A stretch of DNA of 13,609 bases from Planctomycetales bacterium (GTDB lineage: Bacteria; Planctomycetota; Phycisphaerae; SM23-33). Position 1 is the stretch's first letter. Every line of letters starts with the position of its first letter. Below, one piece after another: positions 1-6,697 of the stretch. The DNA is taken from contig DAOVLS010000024.1 of NCBI GenBank assembly GCA_030631125.1, positions 1 through 13,609 of the forward strand. The letters run 5' to 3'. The notes below the pieces were generated by a model, which was not told the DNA's origin, did not search any database, and worked only from the letters and a program-made list of their open reading frames with translations. Both the position numbers and the translations under genes were made by a program.

Positions 1-610
1 GGTCCCGGCGGAGGCGGTACTTGATGAGGTCGGCGATGGTGCACATCTTCAGGCTGTGAGCGGAGCAGAACTTTTTCAGGTCGGGAACCCTGGCCATGGT
101 CCCGTCGTCGTTCATTATCTCGCAGATAACGCCGATAGGTTTCATCCCGGCAAGCCGCGCCAGATCGACGGCCCCTTCGGTCTGTCCCGCCCGGACGAGC
201 ACTCCACCGTCGCGGGCGCGCAGCGGGAAGACGTGGCCGGGATGGACGAAATCGCCCGCAGCAGCGTCGGCCCGACAGGCCAACTCGATTGTCCGCGAGC
301 GGTCCGCCGCCGAGATGCCCGTGGTAACGCCCGTGGCTGCGTCGATAGTTACCGTAAAGGCGGTGGCGAAACGCGAGGTGTTGTCGGTCGCCTGGGGATA
401 CAGCGCCAGGGCGTCCGCCTTTTCAGCCGTCATAGGCAGGCAGATCAGCCCGCGACCGTAACGGGCCATGAAATTGATTATCTCCGGCGTAACCCGCTCG
501 GCTGCACATACAAGGTCGCCCTCGTTCTCACGCGACTCGTCATCGACCAGCACGATAAGCCGGCCGGTACGAATCTCATCCAGAATTTCCTCAATCGGCG
601 AAAAAGGCAC
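1..610 (-). CDS. ribB: 3,4-dihydroxy-2-butanone-4-phosphate synthase (RibB, or the N-terminal half of RibBA), 3' end cut
   Basis: RibB converts ribulose 5-phosphate to 3,4-dihydroxy-2-butanone 4-phosphate plus formate in cytoplasmic riboflavin synthesis. Translating the reverse strand from a GTG at 608-610 gives 203 residues before the window edge. Family landmarks are all visible: [11 protein letters not shown] at residues 23-33 (acidic metal/substrate loop), [11 protein letters not shown] at 50-60, TGISAADR at 97-104, [10 protein letters not shown] at 123-132 and [15 protein letters not shown] at 141-155. The text ends in the [12 protein letters not shown] segment, where stand-alone RibB proteins nearly finish and RibBA fusions pass into GTP cyclohydrolase II, so the two cannot be told apart here. 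The start is GTG because an in-frame stop (the TGA of the upstream phosphatidyltransferase) lies 21 bases before it and no ATG intervenes; GGAG sits about 10 bases upstream. The 21-base gap and shared strand suggest an operon. No truncation is visible other than the window edge. Confidence 0.93.
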   Translation of the reverse strand, partial: MPFSPIEEILDEIRTGRLIVLVDDESRENEGDLVCAAERVTPEIINFMARYGRGLICLPMTAEKADALALYPQATDNTSRFATAFTVTIDAATGVTTGISAADRSRTIELACRADAAAGDFVHPGHVFPLRARDGGVLVRAGQTEGAVDLARLAGMKPIGVICEIMNDDGTMARVPDLKKFCSAHSLKMCTIADLIKYRLRRD

Positions 611-631
611 GTCTAAAATTCTCCGTTCAAT

Positions 632-1312
632 TCACGAGGCTTTACCCGCGTTGTCGTTGTTGTGATTAGTATCCGCCTCTGCCACGAACGTCAGTCCTAT
701 CCGGGTGTAACTGATCACTGACAAGGCGCTGAATCCGGCTACAGTGTACCATAAAACCCTCGCCAGGTGCGTTCCGGCCGACAGGCCAAGCAGATTCAGT
801 TCCGGGCTGATAAGGACCGCGGCGACCATAGCGACCTGTCCGGCTGTGCAAATCTTTCCCGGCCAGGAGGGCAGGACGTGTACACTGCCCGTCAGCAGGA
901 AAATTATCAGGAACCCAGCGACAACCCACAGGTCCTTTCCGACAATCATTACAACGACCCACCCCGGCAGGGTCGCGCCTTTGACGGCCGAGCCGGGCAG
1001 CGAAAGCAGAACGACCGCACAGACAATCAGCGTCTTATCCGCCAGCGGGTCAAGAATCGCCCCCAGCCGGGTCTTGCAGTTCAACCGGCGGGCCAGAACA
1101 CCATCGACAACATCAGACGCCGCCATGAACGCAAACAATCCCATCGCCAGGTAACGATAAATCGGCTGGGCCTGATGGTTCTGAAGGAGCACCACGAACG
1201 GCGCTACCAGCAGCAGCCTCAGCAGCGAAAGACGATTGGGCCAGGTCAGGTAGGCCCAGGGTCGGGCTGCGCCCGATTGCGGATTAGGGATTTTCCCACT
1301 TCCTGATTCCAT
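632..1312 (-). CDS. pgsA: CDP-alcohol phosphatidyltransferase, PgsA type (CDP-diacylglycerol-glycerol-3-phosphate 3-phosphatidyltransferase)
   Basis: An integral membrane enzyme of phospholipid synthesis that moves a phosphatidyl group from CDP-diacylglycerol to an alcohol, for PgsA glycerol 3-phosphate, giving the precursor of phosphatidylglycerol. The diagnostic family signature DGx2ARx8Gx3Dx3D is complete: D67, D70-G71, A74-R75, G84, D88 and D92, counted from the preferred start. Several hydrophobic segments flank it, as expected for a six-helix fold, and the protein is 226 residues, normal for PgsA. An in-frame ATG 54 bases upstream would overlap the preceding gene by 50 bases. The ATG at 1310-1312 is preferred because it lies two bases after the TAG of the preceding gene, which suggests translational coupling; no strong ribosome binding site is seen. 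The substrate alcohol cannot be proved from sequence: phosphatidylserine and phosphatidylinositol-phosphate synthases share the motif, but length and layout fit PgsA best. It is followed by ribB on the same strand. Confidence 0.87.
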   Translation of the reverse strand: MESGSGKIPNPQSGAARPWAYLTWPNRLSLLRLLLVAPFVVLLQNHQAQPIYRYLAMGLFAFMAASDVVDGVLARRLNCKTRLGAILDPLADKTLIVCAVVLLSLPGSAVKGATLPGWVVVMIVGKDLWVVAGFLIIFLLTGSVHVLPSWPGKICTAGQVAMVAAVLISPELNLLGLSAGTHLARVLWYTVAGFSALSVISYTRIGLTFVAEADTNHNNDNAGKAS

Positions 1313-1314
1313 GA

Positions 1315-1866
1315 CTACCGTCTGCCGGTTTGACCGGATTTGTTCACATCCCGGTGAAACAACCACGCGCCGGCCAGCACCACCGCCGCCAGGGGGAAAC
1401 TGACGTACATCACAATTTTCATCTGGCTGTACCGTGTATAAAACTTTTCGTCCGGTTCCGCCTGAAACACCATAACCGCGGCGACAAAACCTACCACAAT
1501 AAGCATTACACCGACCACAAGCAGCAGGGGGATCATGGTTTTTTTATACATATGTACATGATGTCGGCGGTGCCCGTCGCCGGCCGTTACGTGAAGCCTG
1601 CCGGAAGCGCCCAAAGGCGCACCTGCGCCGGAAAAAATCCCGTCGGAGACGTCTTCAGCAACTGTTTCGGCGGCAGCGGCGGCGAAGTCGCCGGGGTCGG
1701 GTACCGGGTCGCCGGTCTGGACCATTGCATCCAGAGCAGACAGCGGATCAACCTCGTCGGCCTCGTCCGGAATTACTATTTCGCCGTCGTTGCTGTCGGC
1801 CAAATCCGCCAGGGCGTCGGCCGGATCGGCCTGCTGATTATCATTGCTGCTCATATCGCTCGTCAT
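1315..1866 (-). CDS. hypothetical protein, acidic disordered N-terminus and two C-terminal transmembrane helices
   Basis: Not recognised as a named family. The 183-residue product has an Asp/Ala/Pro-rich, probably disordered N-terminal half (about residues 8-85), then a basic His/Arg patch with HRRHHVH. Two hydrophobic helices follow, one beginning MIPLLLVVGVMLIVVGF and one beginning MKIVMYVSFPLAAVVL, separated by a charged loop of about 20 residues, and a basic tail. This suggests a bitopic or hairpin inner-membrane protein with the acidic arm on one face. The ATG at 1864-1866 is chosen because GAGGT at 1874-1878 lies seven bases upstream; the ATG two codons earlier would leave only one base of spacing. 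Much longer in-frame extensions run into the divergent esterase start and lack a good ribosome binding site. It is the first gene of a run with pgsA and ribB, separated from pgsA by two bases, so expression is probably coupled. Function unknown. Confidence 0.72.
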   Translation of the reverse strand: MTSDMSSNDNQQADPADALADLADSNDGEIVIPDEADEVDPLSALDAMVQTGDPVPDPGDFAAAAAETVAEDVSDGIFSGAGAPLGASGRLHVTAGDGHRRHHVHMYKKTMIPLLLVVGVMLIVVGFVAAVMVFQAEPDEKFYTRYSQMKIVMYVSFPLAAVVLAGAWLFHRDVNKSGQTGRR

Positions 1867-1888
1867 CGGCATTACCTCAACCGCCTTG

Positions 1889-1897
1889 AGTATAGCA
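1889..1897 (-). promoter_or_regulatory. putative extended -10 promoter for the membrane protein-pgsA-ribB run
   Basis: On the minus strand this reads TGCTATACT: a five-of-six match to TATAAT preceded by the TGn of extended -10 promoters. No good -35 box lies 16-18 bases upstream. A start about seven bases downstream would leave a leader of roughly 16 bases containing the GAGGT ribosome binding site. Seen by eye only. Confidence 0.35.
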
Positions 1898-2008
1898 ACA
1901 GGAATCATACCCGCCGAGGACGATTTCCGCCAAGGACTTTTGTCATGTCTTGCAAAAACCGACCGATTGGAGTAGTCTTCCTGCCGGTTCACAGTAAAAG
2001 GAGCAGTC

Positions 2009-2971
2009 ATGCCGTTGATGTTCGATATGCCGCTGGAGCAATTGAAGAAATACCAGGGCAGGAACCCGCGACCCGACGATTTCGATGAGTTCTGGGATGC
2101 AGGACTGGCCGAGATGAAGGCGATTGATCCGCAGGTGAAGATGGTCCGGTCAGATTTTCAGACGCCGTATGCCGAGTGTTTCGACATGTATTTTACCGGC
2201 GTAGGCGGCGCGCGGATTCACGCGAAGGTTTTGTGCCCGACGAATGGGCCCGATCTTCACCCAGCCTTGCTTATGTTCCACGGTTACCGCGGTAATTCCG
2301 GAGACTGGATGGACAAACTCGGCTACGTCGCGATGGGATACACCGTCGCCGCCCTCGACTGTCGGGGACAGGGCGGGTCTTCCGAAGACGTCGGCGGGGT
2401 CGTGGGAAACACGGTTCGCGGGCATATTATTCGCGGCCTCGACGGCCCACCGGAAAAAATGCTGTTCCGCCGAATATTTCTCGATACCGCCCAACTGGCC
2501 CGGATCGTAATGTCGATGCCTGACGTGGATGAAACTCGCGTCGGCGCGATGGGAGGCAGCCAGGGCGGCGGGTTGACACTGGCGTGCGCCTCGCTGGAGC
2601 CGGGGATAAAACGGGTAGCCTCGCTGTACCCGTTCCTCTGCGATTACAAACGCACATGGGAAATCGACCTGGCCAAAAACGCATACCTGGAATTACAGAC
2701 CTACTTCCGGCAATTCGACCCGCTGCATGAGCGCGAAGAAGACGTCTTCGTCAAACTAGGCTACATTGACGTCCAGTATCTGTGTCCGCGGATTCGAGGC
2801 GAGGTGCTGCTGGGGATGGGGCTGATGGACACCACCTGCCCGCCATCAACGCAATTCGCAGCGTATAATAAGATAAAGGCCGAAAAATCACTGGCAATTT
2901 ATCCTGATTTCGGACACGAAGTCCCGCCGGGGCACCTGGACAGGGTATTCCAGTTCATGAGCGGGTTTTGA
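2009..2971 (+). CDS. axeA: acetyl xylan esterase / cephalosporin-C deacetylase family (CE7) hydrolase
   Basis: An alpha/beta-hydrolase that removes acetyl groups from short acetylated xylo-oligosaccharides or other small acetylated sugars. The 320 residues match the usual CE7 length (about 320). CE7 hallmarks are present in order: the RGQ motif at residues 119-121, the nucleophile elbow GGSQGG with Ser184, the acid Asp274 in MGLMDTTCPPS, and the HE motif with His303 in FGHEVPPGH. This spacing agrees closely with Bacillus subtilis CAH (Ser181, Asp269, His298), recalled from the literature. No signal peptide or membrane segment is present, so it probably acts in the cytoplasm on imported substrates, as is usual for the family. 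The start has AAAAGGAG at 1996-2003, five bases before the ATG. It is divergent from the upstream membrane-protein run and no glycan-utilisation genes are adjacent. The true substrate is unknown. Confidence 0.9.
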   Translation: MPLMFDMPLEQLKKYQGRNPRPDDFDEFWDAGLAEMKAIDPQVKMVRSDFQTPYAECFDMYFTGVGGARIHAKVLCPTNGPDLHPALLMFHGYRGNSGDWMDKLGYVAMGYTVAALDCRGQGGSSEDVGGVVGNTVRGHIIRGLDGPPEKMLFRRIFLDTAQLARIVMSMPDVDETRVGAMGGSQGGGLTLACASLEPGIKRVASLYPFLCDYKRTWEIDLAKNAYLELQTYFRQFDPLHEREEDVFVKLGYIDVQYLCPRIRGEVLLGMGLMDTTCPPSTQFAAYNKIKAEKSLAIYPDFGHEVPPGHLDRVFQFMSGF

Positions 2972-2990
2972 TCAGACCAAGGCAAAGCAC

Positions 2991-3091
2991 GTGTTTAGCG
3001 TGGACGCAAATATGGTTTCTTTGCGCCTTTGGTTTTTGAACAGCGCCCAACAGTCGCAATTATGCGATAAATCGTTGGTCAGGCTAAACAC
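2991..3091. repeat. nested palindrome able to fold as a three-way junction
   Basis: The gap between the esterase and the Memo-like gene holds three nested inverted repeats. The outer arms are GTGTTTAGC (2991-2999) and GCTAAACAC (3083-3091), a perfect nine-base match. Inside are CGCAAA (3005-3010) with TTTGCG (3020-3025) around a nine-base loop, and CCAAC (3047-3051) with GTTGG (3074-3078) enclosing TCGCA (3054-3058) with TGCGA (3063-3067) around ATTA. Together they could form a closed stem with two side hairpins. It could be a structured RNA, a processed or terminating 3' UTR of the esterase gene, or a small palindromic mobile or repeat element. No coding frame or T-run supports a simple terminator. 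Confidence 0.45.
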
Positions 3092-3161
3092 TTACTACAC
3101 CCCCGGATACTGCCTGCCAGCCCTTCGGGCTTGAACGACAAGTAACCGGGATAAGTACCAC

Positions 3162-3167
3162 TATAAT
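3162..3167 (+). promoter_or_regulatory. putative -10 box for the Memo-like gene
   Basis: A perfect TATAAT lies 24 bases before the ATG of the downstream gene, with GAGG (3180-3183) between them. A start near 3174 would give a short leader. No convincing -35 hexamer is seen at 17 bases, so this is only a weak prediction. Confidence 0.3.
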
Positions 3168-3190
3168 GCTAACTGGTTCGAGGATATGCC

Positions 3191-4060
3191 ATGAAACGCC
3201 AACCGTATCGAGCGGGGAGTTTTTATGAGGCCGGTGAGGACGCCTGCCGGCGCAGCGCGGGGAAAATTCTCGACGATGCAGCCGTCCCGAGCGACCTGCC
3301 CGAATCGCTTTTCGGCGGGTTGGTTCCACACGCCGGTTGGGTCTTCTCGGGTTTGACTGCGGCCATGACGCTTAAGGCGTTGGCGGCTCGTAATCGCCTT
3401 GGCCGGGTCGTTATCTTCGGCGCGGATCACTGGGGTACTGCCGGCGACGGGGCTGTCTATGATAAAGGCGCTTGGCTGACGCCGATGGGTGAGATTCCAA
3501 TCGACGAGGAACTGGCCGAAGCCCTGTTGGAAAATTGTGCAGGTCTTCGGGCGGACACCCAGGCCCACGCCCGGGAGCACAGTATCGAGGTGCAGTTGCC
3601 GCTGATGCAGGCCGCCTGCGGCGACGTGCGAATCGTCCCGATTATCATCTCGCCGTCGCCTGACGCCGTCCGTATAGGCCTGGAGGTCGGCGAGGTGCTC
3701 AAGAGGGATTTTCCCGACGCTTCGGTCATCGGCAGTACGGACCTGACGCACTACGGTCCTCAGTACGGTTTTATGCCGGGCGGGGCAGGGTCGGCAGGGC
3801 TTGAATGGGCGAGTCAAAACGACGCCCGCGTGCTGAAACTCATCGAGTCGATGGAAGCCGATAAGGTCATAGCCGAGACCGCTGCCCACCAGAGCGCGTG
3901 CGGCGGCGGAGCCATTGCAGCCACCATCGCCGCATGTTCGGCGATGGGCGCTACAGCCGGGCTGACCCTTAAATACACCTCCAGCGCCGAGGTGATGCGG
4001 CAAGTGTACTCCCAACGCTCCGACGATTCTGTCGGCTATGCCGCCGTTGTGTTCGCCTGA
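3191..4060 (+). CDS. AmmeMemoRadiSam system protein B (MEMO1-like, class III dioxygenase fold)
   Basis: A 289-residue member of the Memo family, which is structurally related to LigB-type non-haem iron dioxygenases. Visible landmarks are VPHAG at residues 45-49, FGADHWG at 76-82, EHSIEVQLP at 129-137, STDLTHYG at 182-189 and ACGGG at 236-240. His47, His80 and Cys237 correspond well in spacing to the metal-binding His49/His81/Cys244 reported for human MEMO1, so a metal site looks intact; His187 is another candidate ligand. In many bacteria this protein is encoded beside an AMMECR1-like protein A and a radical SAM protein, but neither lies in this window, so the gene is an orphan here. Its biochemical role in bacteria is not established. 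The start is supported by GAGG eight to ten bases upstream. It converges on the small acyl carrier protein gene with a 13-base gap and no obvious terminator between them. Confidence 0.9.
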   Translation: MKRQPYRAGSFYEAGEDACRRSAGKILDDAAVPSDLPESLFGGLVPHAGWVFSGLTAAMTLKALAARNRLGRVVIFGADHWGTAGDGAVYDKGAWLTPMGEIPIDEELAEALLENCAGLRADTQAHAREHSIEVQLPLMQAACGDVRIVPIIISPSPDAVRIGLEVGEVLKRDFPDASVIGSTDLTHYGPQYGFMPGGAGSAGLEWASQNDARVLKLIESMEADKVIAETAAHQSACGGGAIAATIAACSAMGATAGLTLKYTSSAEVMRQVYSQRSDDSVGYAAVVFA

Positions 4061-4073
4061 AAAAACGCCGTGC

Positions 4074-4319
4074 TTATTTGTTGACGTACTTTTCGATAAA
4101 TTCGATGGCGTCGCCGACGGTCTGGACTTCCAGTGCGTCCTCGGCATCCATGTTGATATCGAACTCTTCGTCGAAGGCGGCTACCAGCTGAACCGACTGG
4201 GTGCTCTCTGCCCCAAGGTCAAACACGAAATCGCTTTCGGGCGTAACCATCTCGGGCGTAACGTTCAAAACTTCGCAAGTTACCTTGATAGCGCGTTCGG
4301 TAATTTCACTCTTTTCCAT
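4074..4319 (-). CDS. acyl carrier protein (phosphopantetheine-binding)
   Basis: A small acidic four-helix carrier protein of 81 residues, the normal ACP size. The modification site is Ser39 in DLGAESTQSVQL; standard FAS ACPs read DSL here, so the D-to-E and L-to-T changes suggest a specialised ACP rather than the housekeeping AcpP. The downstream acidic helix (AAFDEEFDINM) and the C-terminal VGDAIEFIEKY helix are intact. The ATG at 4317-4319 is preferred over one four codons earlier because GGAG lies six bases before it, while the upstream ATG has no ribosome binding site. It sits 42 bases downstream of the ADP-forming acyl-CoA synthetase gene on the same strand, with a GC-rich palindrome between, and is probably co-transcribed. 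This pairing suggests that acyl groups are activated or exchanged between CoA and this carrier, which is an inference. Confidence 0.9.
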   Translation of the reverse strand: MEKSEITERAIKVTCEVLNVTPEMVTPESDFVFDLGAESTQSVQLVAAFDEEFDINMDAEDALEVQTVGDAIEFIEKYVNK

Positions 4320-4335
4320 GCTTTTCTCCATTTGT

Positions 4336-4353
4336 GGGCGGACAGACCCGCCC
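4336..4353. repeat. GC-rich palindrome between the synthetase and acp genes
   Basis: GGGCGG (4336-4341) and CCGCCC (4348-4353) form a perfect six-base stem with a six-base loop. It lies between the synthetase stop and the acp ribosome binding site on the minus strand, without a T-run, so it is unlikely to end transcription fully. It resembles REP-like palindromes scattered in intergenic regions and could tune downstream acp expression or RNA stability. Confidence 0.5.
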
Positions 4354-4361
4354 TACTGACT

Positions 4362-6512
4362 TTATTCACTCAATCTGATTCTCACATCGGCGACGCTGCT
4401 TCCCTGTCCGTCCGGACCGACGATTAACGGGTTTATATCAAGTTCGGCGATACGTTCAAAATCAAACGCAAGCCGACCCAGCCGCAACAGGCACTCTTCC
4501 ACGCTGTCCACGTCGGCTGGGCCTGTCCCGCGTGCGCCTTCGAGCAGTTTGAAAGCCTTGACCTGGCGAACCATTCTCGTAGCGGTGGACGGCGCTATCG
4601 GCGCTAAGGCAAACGTTACATCGCGGAATATCTCCACGAACAACCCGCCAAGCCCGAACATCAACGTAGGACCAAAAGCCGAATCGTACTTAGCGCCGAG
4701 GATCACCTCTCGCCCAGCCGGGATCATCCCGCGAACCAATGCGCCCTTGATCTCAGCCTCCGGCATCGCCTCGCTGATGTGGCTGAACATATCTTTATAA
4801 GCGCGGCGAACGGCATCGGCGTCAGCCAGGTCCAGTGCGACGCCCTTGACGTCGAATTTATGGATAATCTGCGGGCTGACGACGCGAAGGACAGCGGGGA
4901 AACCGTTTTTTTCGGCGAACTCGGCGGCTTCGTCGGCATCGCGGCAAAGTTTGAATTCCGGTACGGGGAATCCGTATGCCTTCAGCACCGTCAGCGCCTG
5001 GTCCTCGTCGAGATAACCGGCGGGAGCGGCGTCAATAATAGCAGCGGCGGCATCACGATCGGCCGACGGCGGCTGATAATCCGCCTCATCGGGTAACTCT
5101 CGCCATCGGCGTATCCGCTGCACGTCAGCCATTGCCCCGCACGCCCATTCCGGCATGATGTAGTGCGGAATGCGAGCAGCCTGGAGGATATCGACGCCGA
5201 CAGCCACGTCGGTCGCACCGATGAACGAGCAGGCCATGGGCTTGTCCGTCCGATCGTGGACCTTTACTATCCCGCGCGCGATTTCCTCGATGTCGGTCAT
5301 CGACTGCGGCGTGAGGATCACCAGTGCCTGGTCAACATTCGGGTCGTCCATAACCGCGCCGACAGCGGCTTCGTATCGGTCGGACCGCGCGTCGCCGATG
5401 ACATCAACGGGGTTCTTTATATTCGCAGCCGCCGGAAGCGCGGCGGCAAGTTTATCCGTCGTAGCCTGCTCAAAACGCGGAATCTCAAGCCCGACATCGA
5501 CTGCGGCGTCTGTCGCCATTACGCCAGGCCCGCCGGCGTTGGTAACGATGGCCAGACGGTTGCCTTTCGGCATCGGTTGGTTCGTCAGCATAATGGCAGT
5601 GTCGAACAGTTCTTCGATGGTGTTCAGGCGGATGATACCCGCTTCGGCAAAGACGGCTTCGCATATGGCGTCTTCACCTGCGAGCGAACCGGTGTGGCTG
5701 CTGGCGGCGTCTGCGCCCTGGGGCGTCCTTCCGGATTTTATCGCGAGGATCGGTTTGGGGTTGTCGCCGCGAGTTACGCGCCGGGCTGTCTCTATCAGGG
5801 CGCGCCCGTCGCGGAGTTCCTCGAGGTACAGCAGGACCACGTCGGTTTGCTCGTCCTGGTGGAGGTAGTCCAGCAGGCCCATTTCCGTGACGCCGGCCTT
5901 GTTACCGAAACTGACGAACTTGGAGAATCCGATGTTCCTGTTGCGTGCGTAATCGAGAACGGCTGTGCAAAGCGCGCCGGACTGGCTGAGGAAGGCGATT
6001 CGCCCCTGGGCCGGCATTTTGCGTGCAAAGGAAGCGTTGAGCATTATCTTCGGATCGGTGTTCACTACGCCCAGGCAGTTAGGCCCGACGAGCGAGATGT
6101 CGTACTCGGCGCAGATGTCCTTTATTTCCTGCTCGCGTTTTTCGCCTTCGGGTCCGACCTCGCGGAAACCGGCGGAGATTATTATCACGCCCTTGACGCC
6201 CTTCTCGCCGCACTGGCGAAGCGCCCTGGCTACGACATTGGACGGGAATACAATCACCGCAAGGTCAATATCATCGTCGATATCCGTCAGGTAACGGTAG
6301 GCGGGGACAGAAGAGATGCTTCGCTTGCCCGGCGCGACAGGATACAGCACGCCCTTGTAACCGCTTGCGAGGATATTGTAGAAAATGTCATAGGGAACGG
6401 TTCCCGGCGTAGGCGTTACGCCCAACACGGCTACGCTTACGGGGTTGAAAATGCGGTCGCGCGGATACCCGCCGGGGATCGTCTCTACTGAATACTTCGT
6501 CGTGTTCGGCAT
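4362..6512 (-). CDS. fused acetate/acyl-CoA ligase (ADP-forming), NDP-forming acyl-CoA synthetase family
   Basis: A 716-residue cytoplasmic enzyme that interconverts acyl-CoA + ADP + phosphate and acid + CoA + ATP; acetate is the usual substrate, but the family also uses branched, aryl and longer acids. Domain order: CoA-binding Rossmann domain (about 20-150, with GPNCLG at 143-148), succinyl-CoA-ligase-like domains (about 165-460, with SQSG at 176-179, the phospho-His His273 in SSHTGSLAG, and NAGGPG at 325-330), then an ATP-grasp domain (about 490-710, with HKFDVKGVALDL, FGLGG and ELDINPL). This is the fused alpha-beta layout also found in protist enzymes; many archaeal versions are split. 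All expected catalytic landmarks are present. The ribosome binding site is weak (GAG-rich sequence about 14 bases upstream). The acyl carrier protein gene follows directly, which is unusual and hints at a role in acyl supply beyond plain acetate metabolism. PatZ-like protein acetyltransferases share the core, but no GNAT domain is present. Confidence 0.9.
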   Translation of the reverse strand: MPNTTKYSVETIPGGYPRDRIFNPVSVAVLGVTPTPGTVPYDIFYNILASGYKGVLYPVAPGKRSISSVPAYRYLTDIDDDIDLAVIVFPSNVVARALRQCGEKGVKGVIIISAGFREVGPEGEKREQEIKDICAEYDISLVGPNCLGVVNTDPKIMLNASFARKMPAQGRIAFLSQSGALCTAVLDYARNRNIGFSKFVSFGNKAGVTEMGLLDYLHQDEQTDVVLLYLEELRDGRALIETARRVTRGDNPKPILAIKSGRTPQGADAASSHTGSLAGEDAICEAVFAEAGIIRLNTIEELFDTAIMLTNQPMPKGNRLAIVTNAGGPGVMATDAAVDVGLEIPRFEQATTDKLAAALPAAANIKNPVDVIGDARSDRYEAAVGAVMDDPNVDQALVILTPQSMTDIEEIARGIVKVHDRTDKPMACSFIGATDVAVGVDILQAARIPHYIMPEWACGAMADVQRIRRWRELPDEADYQPPSADRDAAAAIIDAAPAGYLDEDQALTVLKAYGFPVPEFKLCRDADEAAEFAEKNGFPAVLRVVSPQIIHKFDVKGVALDLADADAVRRAYKDMFSHISEAMPEAEIKGALVRGMIPAGREVILGAKYDSAFGPTLMFGLGGLFVEIFRDVTFALAPIAPSTATRMVRQVKAFKLLEGARGTGPADVDSVEECLLRLGRLAFDFERIAELDINPLIVGPDGQGSSVADVRIRLSE

Positions 6513-6581
6513 GGTTTATATCTGCTCTCTTCTGTAAAAATATTTCAATTCTAAAGTTCCAACACCAGACAAAGATTATTG

Positions 6582-6653
6582 CGACACAGAGACGCAGAGA
6601 GACAGAAAGAAAAATAGTTTTTTTATTCTCTGAACCTCTGTGTCTCTGTGTCG
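6582..6653. repeat. long inverted repeat of the CACAGAGAC type
   Basis: CGACACAGAGAC (6582-6593) and GTCTCTGTGTCG (6642-6653) match perfectly over 12 bases. The stem continues inward through one G-T pair to 6599/6636, giving 18 pairs around a 36-base A/T-rich loop. It fills the gap between the GlmU-like gene and the synthetase gene, both on the minus strand. The vocabulary (CACAGAGAC, CTCTGTGTC) is typical of dispersed intergenic repeats in some environmental bacterial genomes. As RNA it would be a stable hairpin and could act in processing or attenuation. Confidence 0.7.
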
Positions 6654-6697
6654 AATTTTCTGTTTCTATCGTTCAAGATCGACAAAACATTCGTGTG

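Noticed and set aside
56..616. Plus-strand open frame of 186 codons
   Set aside because: The opposite strand encodes a clear RibB with all family motifs.
3045..3079. Possible integron attC site (GCCCAAC ... GTTGGTC)
   Set aside because: Too short for an attC site, the right core does not fit GTTRRRY, and there is no integrase or cassette array.
3119..3131. AGCCC-TTC-GGGCT hairpin as an intrinsic terminator of the esterase gene
   Set aside because: Only five pairs, a three-base loop and no following T-run.
4060..4074. Terminator between the convergent Memo-like and acp genes
   Set aside because: Only 13 bases separate the stops and no hairpin with T-run is present.
3161..4147. Minus-strand open frame of 328 codons
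   Set aside because: Antisense to the Memo-like gene and overlapping the end of the acp gene in another frame; composition is Arg/Gly/His-rich with no recognisable motif.
5163..6491. Plus-strand open frame of 442 codons
   Set aside because: It lies entirely antisense to the fully motif-supported ADP-forming acyl-CoA synthetase and its translation shows no domain; long antisense frames are expected opposite GC-biased genes.
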